NCBI GenBank assembly: GCA_002314755.1
Contig: DCHC01000028.1
Location: 1-16,701, forward strand
Length of the DNA: 16,701 nucleotides
Origin: Faecalibacterium sp. UBA1762
GTDB taxonomy: Bacteria > Bacillota > Clostridia > Oscillospirales > Ruminococcaceae
Direction of reading: 5' to 3'
Both the position numbers and the translations under genes were made by a program. Below are positions 1 to 7,097 of the stretch, one piece after another. The number at the start of each line of letters is the position of its first letter. The stretch's first letter is position 1. The notes beneath the pieces are model-generated. The model worked only from the letters and a program-made list of their open reading frames with translations. It made no database searches and was not told where the DNA came from.

Positions 1-1042
1 TACAGCCGACCATGCAGTAATCCCGTGCGTCTGCCAGAGTATAGCCCTGCCGCGCCAAAGCCGGAATATTGACTGCGTCATTCATCAGTGCCGGATACCC
101 CAAACCGGTACCGATCACCTGCAGGCAGGCGTCCAAAAATTCCGGCGGGGCTGCCGGGTGCAGACGCGCAGAAAGGTTCGGCCCCGGGATATTGCACTGA
201 TGTACCGCCTCAAGAATGAGATAGGACAGCTCATTGATGGCATCGGAGCCATCCCGCTTGACGCCGCCGATGGCAATATTGACCACGTTATCTCCGCCAA
301 AATAGACGGATTCCCGAATTTTATACAGGGTACATGCCACCAGTGCCAGCGCCTCTTCTTTGGTCAGGCTGCCGGCTTGCAAATCTTTTTGATAAAAGGG
401 AAATAAAAACTGATCCATTCGTCCAAGCGCCATAGCGTACCGATTCTCACAATAAAAGACGGTATGCACCAGCCACATCAACTGCAGCGCCTGGCGGAAG
501 CTTTGGGGCGGTGTCAGCATGACTGCACGGCAGTTTTCTGCAGCTTGCGTCAGCCCTGCAGCAGCCGCCGCATCGGCATAATCAGAGATATATTGAGAAA
601 AAGCCTGCATACTGATTTGCGCGGCATTTAAAAAATTCTGTTCTTCCGGCGCGGAATGCGCCTTTAAAGAAAATTCAATCTGCTGAAGCACCCCTTGCAC
701 GCCCGTAGATAAAAAGGTGGCGTAATCCGGCGCGAAATGGTCAAAATTGGTCCAGAAGCCCCTGCTGCCCAGGATCCCTGCCAAACGATCTCCCTCGGTC
801 AACTCCGCTGCACTGTACCTGTCGCTGAGTAACCCCCGTACGGAGCCGACGATCAGATCGTGGGGATATACCACTTTTTCAATATTCTGCAACATTGCGG
901 CAAACCCATACGCCCGCACCAGTACATTGGGCTTTGAAAAATGGGTACGGTAGCCCTTTGCGTACAATAGGTTTCGGATACAGCTGCAGCCGGTAGGTTT
1001 CTTTTCAATCTCACTGCGTAAAAGCTCTAACTGTTGAATCAT
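1..1042 (-). CDS. Glycyl radical enzyme, pyruvate formate-lyase-like (N-terminal part, cut by window edge)
   Basis: The start ATG (1040-1042) lies just downstream of a strong AAAGGAGG ribosome binding site. The frame stays open for 347 codons to the left edge, so the gene is partial. The translation has PFL-family landmarks: YFGGDN near residues 247-252, NELSYLILEA near 275, GPNLSARLH near 286-294, and DYCMVGC at 341-347. In this family the final Cys of such a motif is the catalytic thiyl-radical cysteine, here Cys347, the last complete codon in the window. The glycyl-radical C-terminal domain and the activating enzyme would lie outside. Well-studied members (PFL, CutC, diol dehydratases) carry this Cys around residue 420-490, so the N-terminal region is short. 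DYCxxGC resembles dehydratase/lyase-type enzymes more than true PFL, which has two adjacent Cys. The reaction cannot be assigned. It is transcribed divergently from an AraC regulator, which probably controls it. Family assignment is firm; substrate is unknown. Confidence 0.88.
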   Translation of the reverse strand, partial: MIQQLELLRSEIEKKPTGCSCIRNLLYAKGYRTHFSKPNVLVRAYGFAAMLQNIEKVVYPHDLIVGSVRGLLSDRYSAAELTEGDRLAGILGSRGFWTNFDHFAPDYATFLSTGVQGVLQQIEFSLKAHSAPEEQNFLNAAQISMQAFSQYISDYADAAAAAGLTQAAENCRAVMLTPPQSFRQALQLMWLVHTVFYCENRYAMALGRMDQFLFPFYQKDLQAGSLTKEEALALVACTLYKIRESVYFGGDNVVNIAIGGVKRDGSDAINELSYLILEAVHQCNIPGPNLSARLHPAAPPEFLDACLQVIGTGLGYPALMNDAVNIPALARQGYTLADARDYCMVGC

Positions 1043-1089
1043 AGAAGCTGCCTCCTTTTGTTCAAAAAAAGCTTTAACAGAATATTTAT

Positions 1090-1118
1090 TATTTATTTTA
1101 AGGATACCATACGCCCAA
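1090..1118 (-). promoter_or_regulatory. Possible promoter of the glycyl radical enzyme gene
   Basis: On the minus strand, TTGGGC (1113-1118) and TAAATA (1090-1095) are 17 bases apart, about 48 bases upstream of the start codon. The match to the housekeeping consensus is moderate, as expected for an activated promoter. The call is by eye. Confidence 0.35.
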
Positions 1119-1138
1119 AAAAAGGTACACCCACAATC

Positions 1139-1167
1139 TTGACGAAGGTGGACAAAAATGATATATT
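1139..1167 (+). promoter_or_regulatory. Promoter of the AraC-type regulator gene
   Basis: TTGACG (1139-1144) and TATATT (1162-1167) are separated by exactly 17 bases, ending 35 bases before the regulator's ATG. The -35 box sits inside an imperfect inverted repeat, CCAC (1131-1134) and GTGG (1148-1151), which could be an autoregulatory operator. The promoter is a good consensus match; the operator is a guess. Confidence 0.6.
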
Positions 1168-1201
1168 TTACAGGAAGGATTCAGTTCAAGGGGGACGAAA
1201 T

Positions 1202-2008
1202 ATGCAGGGAAGCTATTTGGGCTTTTCGTTGGAAAAAATGCCGGTCTTACAGTTTGCGCACCGGCATCAAGCCGAGCCATCCGGCTGGAAACTGTTTGCC
1301 GCACCGGGAATTATTGAAATTACATACCTTAAAACAGGGGACCTGACCCTGACAAACAATCATCAGTGTCTGCATGCACAAACCGGAGATGTCATCTGTC
1401 TGGATCATAGTCAACCCTGGACAGCTACAGTTACTTCCCCCCTGCACATTCATTACACGGCAGCCATTCAGGTGGACAAAATAGCCGAGTACGACAGTTA
1501 CACCGTACCCGACCCACTAAGTGTATGTCTTGCTCAGTGCTGCCACCCGGAAAACAACGCAGAGCTTGTCATGAAAATACAAAAGCTTGCTAAATGCGCC
1601 GACCCGGTTTCTGCCGCGGTGCTCTGCGCCCGACTGATCAACGATCTGCATCTGTTGACCAAAGCAGACGCTTTGCCGGAGGATCCTCTTTGCTCCCGAC
1701 TAAAGGAGCTGATCGCCGACCGGTTAGACCGAAGCCTTTCCCCTGCCGCCCTTGCCGACGAGCTGCATATCAGCTATGGACATCTGAGCCGTCTTTTTAA
1801 GCAGCAGGAGCATTGCACGGTCACCCAGTACATTCACAGACGAAAGCTGCAGCGGGTACAGGAGTTGTTACGGCTTTACCCCATCTCCTTAGAGGAGGCC
1901 GGGCTGGCAGTAGGTATTTCGGATGTGAAATATTTAAGCAGGCTTTTTCACCGGGAGTACGGCGTATGCCCCAGAGAATACCGTCATTCACAGACAGAAA
2001 TGGAATAG
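1202..2008 (+). CDS. AraC/XylS-family transcriptional regulator
   Basis: This 268-residue protein has an N-terminal sensor half (cupin-like in this family; it includes a histidine-containing patch near the LHIHY segment) and a C-terminal double helix-turn-helix domain at about residues 166-265. The domain contains LSPAALADELHISYGHLSRL, the linker helix region, and the second HTH with VGISDVKYLSRLFHREYG followed by the family-typical P-x-EYR ending. The frame is open upstream to 1034, but ATG 1202 is chosen because AAGGGGG precedes it at good spacing and the family starts there. It is transcribed divergently from the glycyl radical enzyme gene and converges on the ABC operon, so either or both may be targets. 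AraC regulators next to transporter operons usually activate in response to a sugar or metabolite; the ligand here is unknown. Confidence 0.9.
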   Translation: MQGSYLGFSLEKMPVLQFAHRHQAEPSGWKLFAAPGIIEITYLKTGDLTLTNNHQCLHAQTGDVICLDHSQPWTATVTSPLHIHYTAAIQVDKIAEYDSYTVPDPLSVCLAQCCHPENNAELVMKIQKLAKCADPVSAAVLCARLINDLHLLTKADALPEDPLCSRLKELIADRLDRSLSPAALADELHISYGHLSRLFKQQEHCTVTQYIHRRKLQRVQELLRLYPISLEEAGLAVGISDVKYLSRLFHREYGVCPREYRHSQTEME

Positions 2009-2034
2009 CAACCGTAATAGGCAACAAAGAAGGA

Positions 2035-2066
2035 AAAAGGGAGCAGCCAAAAGACCGCTCCCTTTT
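2035..2066. terminator. Bidirectional intrinsic terminator between the regulator gene and the ABC operon
   Basis: A perfect 10-bp stem, AAAAGGGAGC (2035-2044) with GCTCCCTTTT (2057-2066), encloses a 12-base loop. The A-run on one side and T-run on the other let it work in both directions. It lies between the regulator stop (2008) and the converging permease stop (2114). Confidence 0.8.
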
Positions 2067-2113
2067 CGTATACTAATTTCGCAAAAACACGCCTTATCCG
2101 TATACCGGGTTGA

Positions 2114-2986
2114 TTAGCCTTTAACAGCGCCTGCTGTCAAGCCTTCCATGTACAACCGAGAGGTGAAAAGGAAGAGGATCAGCAGAGGAATGGTAGCAAA
2201 CACGAAGCCTGCGACCATAGCGCCGGTATCGGTACCGGTCAAAGCGGACTGGAAGGTACGCATTGCAACGGTAATAACCTGCTTGTCGTTGCTCTGAATA
2301 ACCATCAACGGCCAGATAAAGTCGTTGTAGTAGTCAATCATCTTCATAACAACAACAGTAGCCAAAATAGGCTTGGAAAGAGGCAGTGCGATACGGAACA
2401 TGGCACCCATTTCGGTGCAGCCATCCAGACGGGCAGATTCAAACAGCTCGTTGGGTAAGCCTTCCATATAGTTGCGGCAAAGCAAAATGCCCCAAACCTG
2501 ACCACCGGAAACCCAGGGCAGAATCAAAGCCCACCAGGTGTTAATGATACCGTAAGTCTTGGTCAAAGAAAAGCTGGAGGTCAGGGTCAGGCATCCGGGA
2601 ATCATCATCAGCGCCAGCAGCAGCATGTAAAAGAACTCTTTACCTGCAAACTGCAGACGGGCAAAGACGTATCCGGAGACCGTGGACAGCAGCAGCACCA
2701 GGGCGGTTGCAATGACAACAACGGCCATAGAGTTTGCCATGTTGGGCAGCAGCTTTAAAACACCGGTCTTATAGTTTACGAAGAAGATCGGGTTGGGCAG
2801 ACCGAAGAAGTCACGGTAGATCTGTGCCTGTCCCTTCAAGGACAGCACAATCATTGCATAAATGGTGATAAAGGACAACGCCAGTAAGATAACGGCGATC
2901 GTCGTGATGATGATCTGGAACCGCAGCTCCTCTTTACGCTGGCTCTTCTCGCTCTTAGAAAGAATAACACTGTTTACATTTTCCAT
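2114..2986 (-). CDS. Carbohydrate ABC transporter permease, MalG/UgpE type
   Basis: A 290-residue integral membrane protein with about six membrane helices (first near 24-50, last near 256-276). It carries the cytoplasmic EAA loop of importer permeases at about 183-206 (ESARLDGCTEMGAMFRIALP), which docks on the ATPase. Length and the C-terminal YMEGLTAGAVKG match the MalG/UgpE family of sugar importers, where a similar tail ends the second permease. AAGGAGG lies 12-14 bases before the ATG. The gene follows the fused permease by only 20 bases, so the two are co-transcribed and the products should form the heterodimeric channel. The transported substrate cannot be read from the sequence; carbohydrate or glycerol-phosphate-like compounds are typical of this family. 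Confidence 0.95.
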   Translation of the reverse strand: MENVNSVILSKSEKSQRKEELRFQIIITTIAVILLALSFITIYAMIVLSLKGQAQIYRDFFGLPNPIFFVNYKTGVLKLLPNMANSMAVVVIATALVLLLSTVSGYVFARLQFAGKEFFYMLLLALMMIPGCLTLTSSFSLTKTYGIINTWWALILPWVSGGQVWGILLCRNYMEGLPNELFESARLDGCTEMGAMFRIALPLSKPILATVVVMKMIDYYNDFIWPLMVIQSNDKQVITVAMRTFQSALTGTDTGAMVAGFVFATIPLLILFLFTSRLYMEGLTAGAVKG

Positions 2987-3006
2987 AATCTGTTATTCCT
3001 CCTTCC

Positions 3007-5001
3007 TTAGCTTCCGTAGTTTTCGGCTTTGATCTTATTATTGAAATAAGTGCCGATCATAATGACGATAAACATCATAATACCCATTGCACAGGCTCGG
3101 GCATACTGACCGTTTGCGGTCGCGTCGTAGTACAACGCAAGGCCGGGCGTATAGGTCGAATGTCCGGGTCCGCCGCCGGTCATCAGGTAGATGCCGCCGT
3201 AATCCTGAACAGAACCGATAAACTGCAGAACCACCAACAGCTTGACCTGCGGCAAAATCATGGGCAGCTGTACCCGCCAGAAGATCTTGCTGCGGTTTGC
3301 GCCGTCAATACGGGCAGCCTCGTACAGAGAGCTGTCAATGGCGGTCAGACCGCCGTAGTAAAGCAGGAAGGGGAACGCACCGATGTAGGGAATACCCATC
3401 AGGATAATTGCCCAAAGCGCGGTCTTTTCCTCTCCCAACCAGACATGGATCCACTCGCTCTTACCGATAGCCGTCAGCAACTGGTCCAAACCGCCGCGGA
3501 CGTTGTAAATTTCCTTCCACATCAAGCTGCCGACAACGCCGGGAACGACGATAGGCAGGACGAACAGAAAACGGAAGGTATATTTTTTCTTGTCGCTGCG
3601 GAAAGAGTAAACCAGATATGCAGCAATCAGGGGCATGGTCAGCAGCTTGACAAAGCCGGTCACCATCAAGATGACCAGATTGCGGACACCGTACAGAAAA
3701 TGGGTATCCACCAAAGCGCTCTTGAACTGGTCCAGACCCACAAAGCGAAGCTCTGCAGGGGTGTAATACTTGATGGACCAGTTGGTAAAGGCACGGGTCA
3801 AGGCCAGTACCACAGGGGTGTAGTTGAACAAAATCAGAATGGTAAAGGTGGGAATCAGCAGCAAATATGCCAGCTTGTATTTCCAAAGTGCCTTAAAGAA
3901 CTTGCAAACTGCCTTATAGGTAGCCGGGAAATAGCACAGCAGCAGGAAGATACCTGCCAAGCCGAACAACACCATGGCTACAATAATCACAGCAGACAGC
4001 TTTTGCAGCAGTGCAACAGTGGACAGCTTCTCCAAAGAGATACTGTCGACAAAGTCGCCGTAACCGGTCAAGTAAATGGTCTCGCCGTCTGCAACTGCGT
4101 CAGAAACGGTGTAAACATCCTTCTGGCGGTAGCTGTAAATGGTCTCGCCGTTGGGGTTGACCACATAGGCATAGCCGGATTCGGTACCGACGGCAATATA
4201 ACCGTCAGAGCTGGCAGCGCCACCCACGATCAAAGCGCCGGAGATCATTTTGACCTGGCCCTTACGCTGAATATTGATATTCTCATCAAAAATAGCAAAA
4301 ACACCGTTGATATCCACAGCCATGTAAGTATCAGCCGTGACAGGCTTCAGTGTCTTGATATCAGATTTCAGAACATCATTCACATTCGCATTTACAGTGC
4401 CGTCGAAGCTCATATTCATGATTTCGCCGTGCTTGGTCACAACGATCAAGCTCTGCTCATCGGCGGTAAACAAAATGCCCTTCATACCGTAGGTGTATTT
4501 GTTGTTGTACAGCATCTCGCCGGTGGCAACATCCACAATACGGATATTGGCTTTTTCGTTGGTCTTGGTGGCAACAGCCAGCTTGGAATCATCGCTGCTG
4601 TAGTCAAAATCCATAACACGACCGTTGCACAGCACAGAACCGACAAACGAACCGTCGCTGATTTTATAGATATAGATGTGCTGGTCATCACTGCCGGCGT
4701 AAACCAAATCGGTCTCTGCATGCACCTTAATGGCAGTGACAGGTTGGGTGCTATCCGTCTGAACCTCCCAAAGAAGGCTTTTATCGGTATTATTATATGC
4801 GATAACGCCACCGGTACGGGTACCGATCAAAAACACGTCGGTATCGCTGTCATAACCAATGGTATTGTTCTGTTGTCCGGTGACGACTCCGGCATCCTCT
4901 ACTAAATTAGTGGTCTGACCCATGTATACGGTCAGCCATACCAAAGCAGCGCACAGAATCAAGCAGACAACCGCCAAAACCGGCAAAAACTTTTTCTTCA
5001 T
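3007..5001 (-). CDS. Beta-propeller-fused carbohydrate ABC transporter permease, MalF/UgpA type
   Basis: A 664-residue fusion about twice the usual permease length. Residues 6-27 form an N-terminal membrane anchor. Residues about 45-322 contain seven WD40/PQQ-like blade repeats, each a short hydrophobic strand, a Gly turn and a strand ending in a variable loop: near 55-80 (VFLIGTRTGGVIAYN), 98-123 (LVYAGSDDQHIYIYKISDG), 140-167, 184-205, 226-248, 268-292 and 307-326. Residues about 336-358 form a second membrane helix, and the permease core runs from about 376. The core has the EAA loop at 560-580 (YEAARIDGANRSKIFWRVQL) and ends at 664. With N-in topology the propeller faces outside, where the binding lipoprotein acts. 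It follows the binding-protein gene and precedes the partner permease. The ribosome binding site AAAGGAT is correctly spaced. Permease function is well supported; the propeller's role is inference (docking, sensing or gating). No frameshift or internal stop suggests an artefact. Confidence 0.93.
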   Translation of the reverse strand: MKKKFLPVLAVVCLILCAALVWLTVYMGQTTNLVEDAGVVTGQQNNTIGYDSDTDVFLIGTRTGGVIAYNNTDKSLLWEVQTDSTQPVTAIKVHAETDLVYAGSDDQHIYIYKISDGSFVGSVLCNGRVMDFDYSSDDSKLAVATKTNEKANIRIVDVATGEMLYNNKYTYGMKGILFTADEQSLIVVTKHGEIMNMSFDGTVNANVNDVLKSDIKTLKPVTADTYMAVDINGVFAIFDENINIQRKGQVKMISGALIVGGAASSDGYIAVGTESGYAYVVNPNGETIYSYRQKDVYTVSDAVADGETIYLTGYGDFVDSISLEKLSTVALLQKLSAVIIVAMVLFGLAGIFLLLCYFPATYKAVCKFFKALWKYKLAYLLLIPTFTILILFNYTPVVLALTRAFTNWSIKYYTPAELRFVGLDQFKSALVDTHFLYGVRNLVILMVTGFVKLLTMPLIAAYLVYSFRSDKKKYTFRFLFVLPIVVPGVVGSLMWKEIYNVRGGLDQLLTAIGKSEWIHVWLGEEKTALWAIILMGIPYIGAFPFLLYYGGLTAIDSSLYEAARIDGANRSKIFWRVQLPMILPQVKLLVVLQFIGSVQDYGGIYLMTGGGPGHSTYTPGLALYYDATANGQYARACAMGIMMFIVIMIGTYFNNKIKAENYGS

Positions 5002-5036
5002 TGCCAGTCATCCTTTCTTCTGCTATAAAGAAATAA

Positions 5037-5073
5037 GGGGGGACGGACCACATCGAAACGTGATCCGCCCCCC
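5037..5073 (-). terminator. GC-rich hairpin between the binding-protein and permease genes (attenuator or mRNA stabiliser)
   Basis: Six G:C pairs (5037-5042 with 5068-5073) continue with one bulge and one mismatch into CGGA and CAC pairs, closing on an eight-base loop (5052-5059). Read on the minus strand it is followed by TTATTTCTTT, a weak U-tract. It sits in the 144-base gap between the binding-protein stop and the permease start. Such elements commonly give partial termination or protect upstream mRNA, so that binding protein exceeds permease. Confidence 0.65.
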
Positions 5074-5145
5074 TGTTCAGGGAATCAAATCGTTAACGAA
5101 TCTGGTTCCTGTACATCGAGCTTCAAAAACTAAATGCTTACGCGA

Positions 5146-6795
5146 TTAGTTCTTGGTGACGGGCTCCTGCTCGGGATGAGCCAGAGACTCTTCGGTATAG
5201 TTGCAGACCTTGGTCTCGTAGTAGTACAGGTGCTGCTCAGCCTGAGCCTTGCAGTACTCGTCTACAGTGATCTCGCCCTTCAGGCACTGAACAGCCAGAT
5301 CGTAGAACTTCTGGGTAGACTCGGGATCATCGTTGATACCACGGGCAAAGGTAGCGCCGCGGCCATCGGTGTTGCCGATCCACTCAACGTTTGCAAATGC
5401 AGCCTGAACCTCTGCGGGGTACTCAACATCATAGACCAGGCAAGCGCCAGCGGGAGTCCAGTCAGCAGCCAGACCGGCCTGAGCAAAGGTGGAGAAGCCT
5501 TCAGCAGAAGAGTAGAACATCAGGAAGTCGATAACATGAGCGTTGTGCTCAGCGCCCTTGTTGAAAGCGCCCATGAAGCCGATAGCGACCTCGATGGTAC
5601 GGGTGTTGGCATCCAGGCCCTCACCGGTCATGTTGGGCATATTGAACATGCCCAGCTCGAAGGTGCTCAGGTTGGTGTCAACTTCCTCAGAATCGGTACC
5701 GGCACCGAAGGTAACGCCTTCACCGGACTCGATCTTCTTCATATCGCGAGCGAAAGAAACTGCAAAACCGGTGGTGTTCATGATCATGCCGGCCTCGCCA
5801 CGGTAGAAGGCGGGCAGACAGTCAGTGCAACCGTAGAATGCATCGCCGCCGGCGTACTGCGGGAATACCTTCAGCACGTTCTCCCAAATGGTGTGGTAAC
5901 CTGCGTTGTCAGCAGAGTAGCTGCCATCCAGGATGCCGTTAGCAAAACGAACGGGGTTGACATGGACCTTAGAGCCCTGGTCGTTCCAAGGATCGGTAAC
6001 GTCCAGAACGAAGGTGCCATCGATGTCCTCATCGTAGCAGTAGTCGCCGGGCTGTGCACGGAACTCTTCCAGAGCCAGACGGTAGGTCTGATCTCCGTAG
6101 CAGCGCAGCAACCAACCCATACGCATCTCGTAGAAGGACTTCAGGTCGCCTTCAACAGAGATGGGCTGATAGCCGGCAGCAGACAGCTTCTCGCAAACAT
6201 CGATCATGTCTTCCCAGGTCTTGGGAGGCTCAACGCCGACCTCTGCGAACATATCCTTGTTGTAGAACCAAGCAACCTGGACGGAGTCCAGAGAGATGCA
6301 GTCCATACGACCGGTGATGGTGTCGCGGGTCTGAGCGTCAAAGTTGAAGCAATCCTTCCAGATCTTGCCCTCAGCGTCGTAGGGGTTGACATTTTCCATG
6401 TACTCGTTCAGGTCAATGGTCATGTCCTCGGTACGCTCGGGGATGATGTTGACAGCAACGATGTCCGCATCGGTGGTCTGGTAGTCGGCAGAGACGGTAC
6501 GAGCCCAGTCATTGTAACCTTCAGAGGGCTTCAGGTCGACAACGATGGTAGCCTCGGGGTTCTTTGCCATGTAAGCATCAGCAACAGCCTGCCATGCTTC
6601 TTCGACGCCGGTACCTGCCTGCATGCAGATGGTAACGGTGTAGGGCTCTTTCTCCTCTTCCTCTACTACTTCCTCAGCAGCAGACTCTACAGGAGCTTCT
6701 TCGGCAACTTCTTCGGTCTTAGCAGCGCAAGCAACAAAGCTTACAGCCATAGCCAGAACCAGCAGCAGTGCCAGAATCTTGTTCAGATTCTTCAT
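5146..6795 (-). CDS. Extracellular solute-binding lipoprotein of a carbohydrate ABC importer (family 1)
   Basis: A 549-residue lipoprotein. Residues 1-22 are a signal peptide (MKNLNKIL, then a Leu/Ala/Val core), and FVAC at 20-23 is a slightly atypical lipobox with Cys23 as the lipid-modified residue. A Glu-rich, low-complexity linker runs to about 50, and the mature binding domain begins near PYTVTICM. Features of family 1 sugar-binding proteins include the early WQAVADAYMAKNPEATIVVD segment, the VQVAWFYNKDMFAEVGVEPPKTWEDM hinge segment near 170-195 (split here as VQVAWFYNKDMF and PPKTWEDM), and the FYRGEAGMIMNTTGFA region. At 549 residues it is longer than the usual 400-450. The ATG follows AGGAGG. 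It is the first gene of the operon and should capture the substrate and deliver it to the two downstream permeases. Substrate unknown. Confidence 0.93.
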   Translation of the reverse strand: MKNLNKILALLLVLAMAVSFVACAAKTEEVAEEAPVESAAEEVVEEEEKEPYTVTICMQAGTGVEEAWQAVADAYMAKNPEATIVVDLKPSEGYNDWARTVSADYQTTDADIVAVNIIPERTEDMTIDLNEYMENVNPYDAEGKIWKDCFNFDAQTRDTITGRMDCISLDSVQVAWFYNKDMFAEVGVEPPKTWEDMIDVCEKLSAAGYQPISVEGDLKSFYEMRMGWLLRCYGDQTYRLALEEFRAQPGDYCYDEDIDGTFVLDVTDPWNDQGSKVHVNPVRFANGILDGSYSADNAGYHTIWENVLKVFPQYAGGDAFYGCTDCLPAFYRGEAGMIMNTTGFAVSFARDMKKIESGEGVTFGAGTDSEEVDTNLSTFELGMFNMPNMTGEGLDANTRTIEVAIGFMGAFNKGAEHNAHVIDFLMFYSSAEGFSTFAQAGLAADWTPAGACLVYDVEYPAEVQAAFANVEWIGNTDGRGATFARGINDDPESTQKFYDLAVQCLKGEITVDEYCKAQAEQHLYYYETKVCNYTEESLAHPEQEPVTKN

Positions 6796-7097
6796 TGTGG
6801 GTTTCCTCCTATAACATTTTTGGGATGTTGTCCCTTATTTATGATTTCGTCCCGTATGGAACGCTATCACCTTTTCATGGTGCCAAGAAAACCGAATAAA
6901 CGGTCTTTCTTACCGCCCTAATATGATAACACGAAAACGCATATTTGAGAATGCACTTTTTGTACAAAGAGAGTATTGAGAATTTGTGCAATATTACTCT
7001 TGAAAGGTACACATTTTCTTATTGTTGTAACTATTTTTTCATAATTATGGTATCATTTGCACTTTCTTGTCAGTTTTCTTGCACAAAACTACACATT
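6796..7097 (-). promoter_or_regulatory. Intergenic leader and promoter region of the ABC operon, with short repeats
   Basis: This 302-base gene-free, AT-rich stretch lies upstream of the binding-protein gene. Two promoter-like pairs occur on the minus strand: CTGACA (7068-7073) with CATAAT (7044-7049), 18 bases apart, and TTCTCA (6946-6951) with TATCAT (6923-6928), 17 bases apart. Repeats include TGCACTTT at 6952-6959 and 7058-7065, TTGTGCAA at 6984-6991 with its inverse TTGCACAA at 7079-7086, TACACATTT at 7008-7016 and 7090-7098, and the palindrome TTTGTACAAA at 6959-6968. A bulged hairpin in the leader (6885-6911) is followed by no clear U-tract. The repeats could be operator half-sites. 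Promoter choice is uncertain. Confidence 0.45.

Noticed and set aside
1..1042. Assignment of the left-edge gene as true pyruvate formate-lyase (pflB)
   Set aside because: PflB has two adjacent catalytic cysteines, while here the motif is DYCMVGC, with a single Cys at the expected position and a short N-terminus.
3160..4905. A long open frame (581 codons) on the plus strand opposite the fused permease
   Set aside because: It is antisense to the permease fusion. The translation is Gln/His/Asn-rich without recognisable motifs, as expected from the complement of a membrane-protein gene.
3007..5001. Possibility that the permease fusion is two genes joined by an error
   Set aside because: The frame is continuous, the propeller is preceded by its own anchor and followed by a second helix that restores permease topology, and no ribosome binding site or start appears at the junction.
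5134..6921. A long open frame (595 codons) on the plus strand opposite the binding-protein gene
   Set aside because: It lies fully antisense to a clear lipoprotein gene with signal peptide and ribosome binding site. Its translation is low-complexity Val/Leu/Gly-rich with no domain, and it has no good ribosome binding site. It is best explained by codon bias of the real gene.
6796..7097. Possible CRISPR or tandem-repeat array in the repeat-dense leader
   Set aside because: The repeats are only 8-10 bases, irregularly spaced and in mixed orientation, with no repeat-spacer pattern. No CRISPR array, transposase, integrase or tRNA was recognised anywhere in the window.
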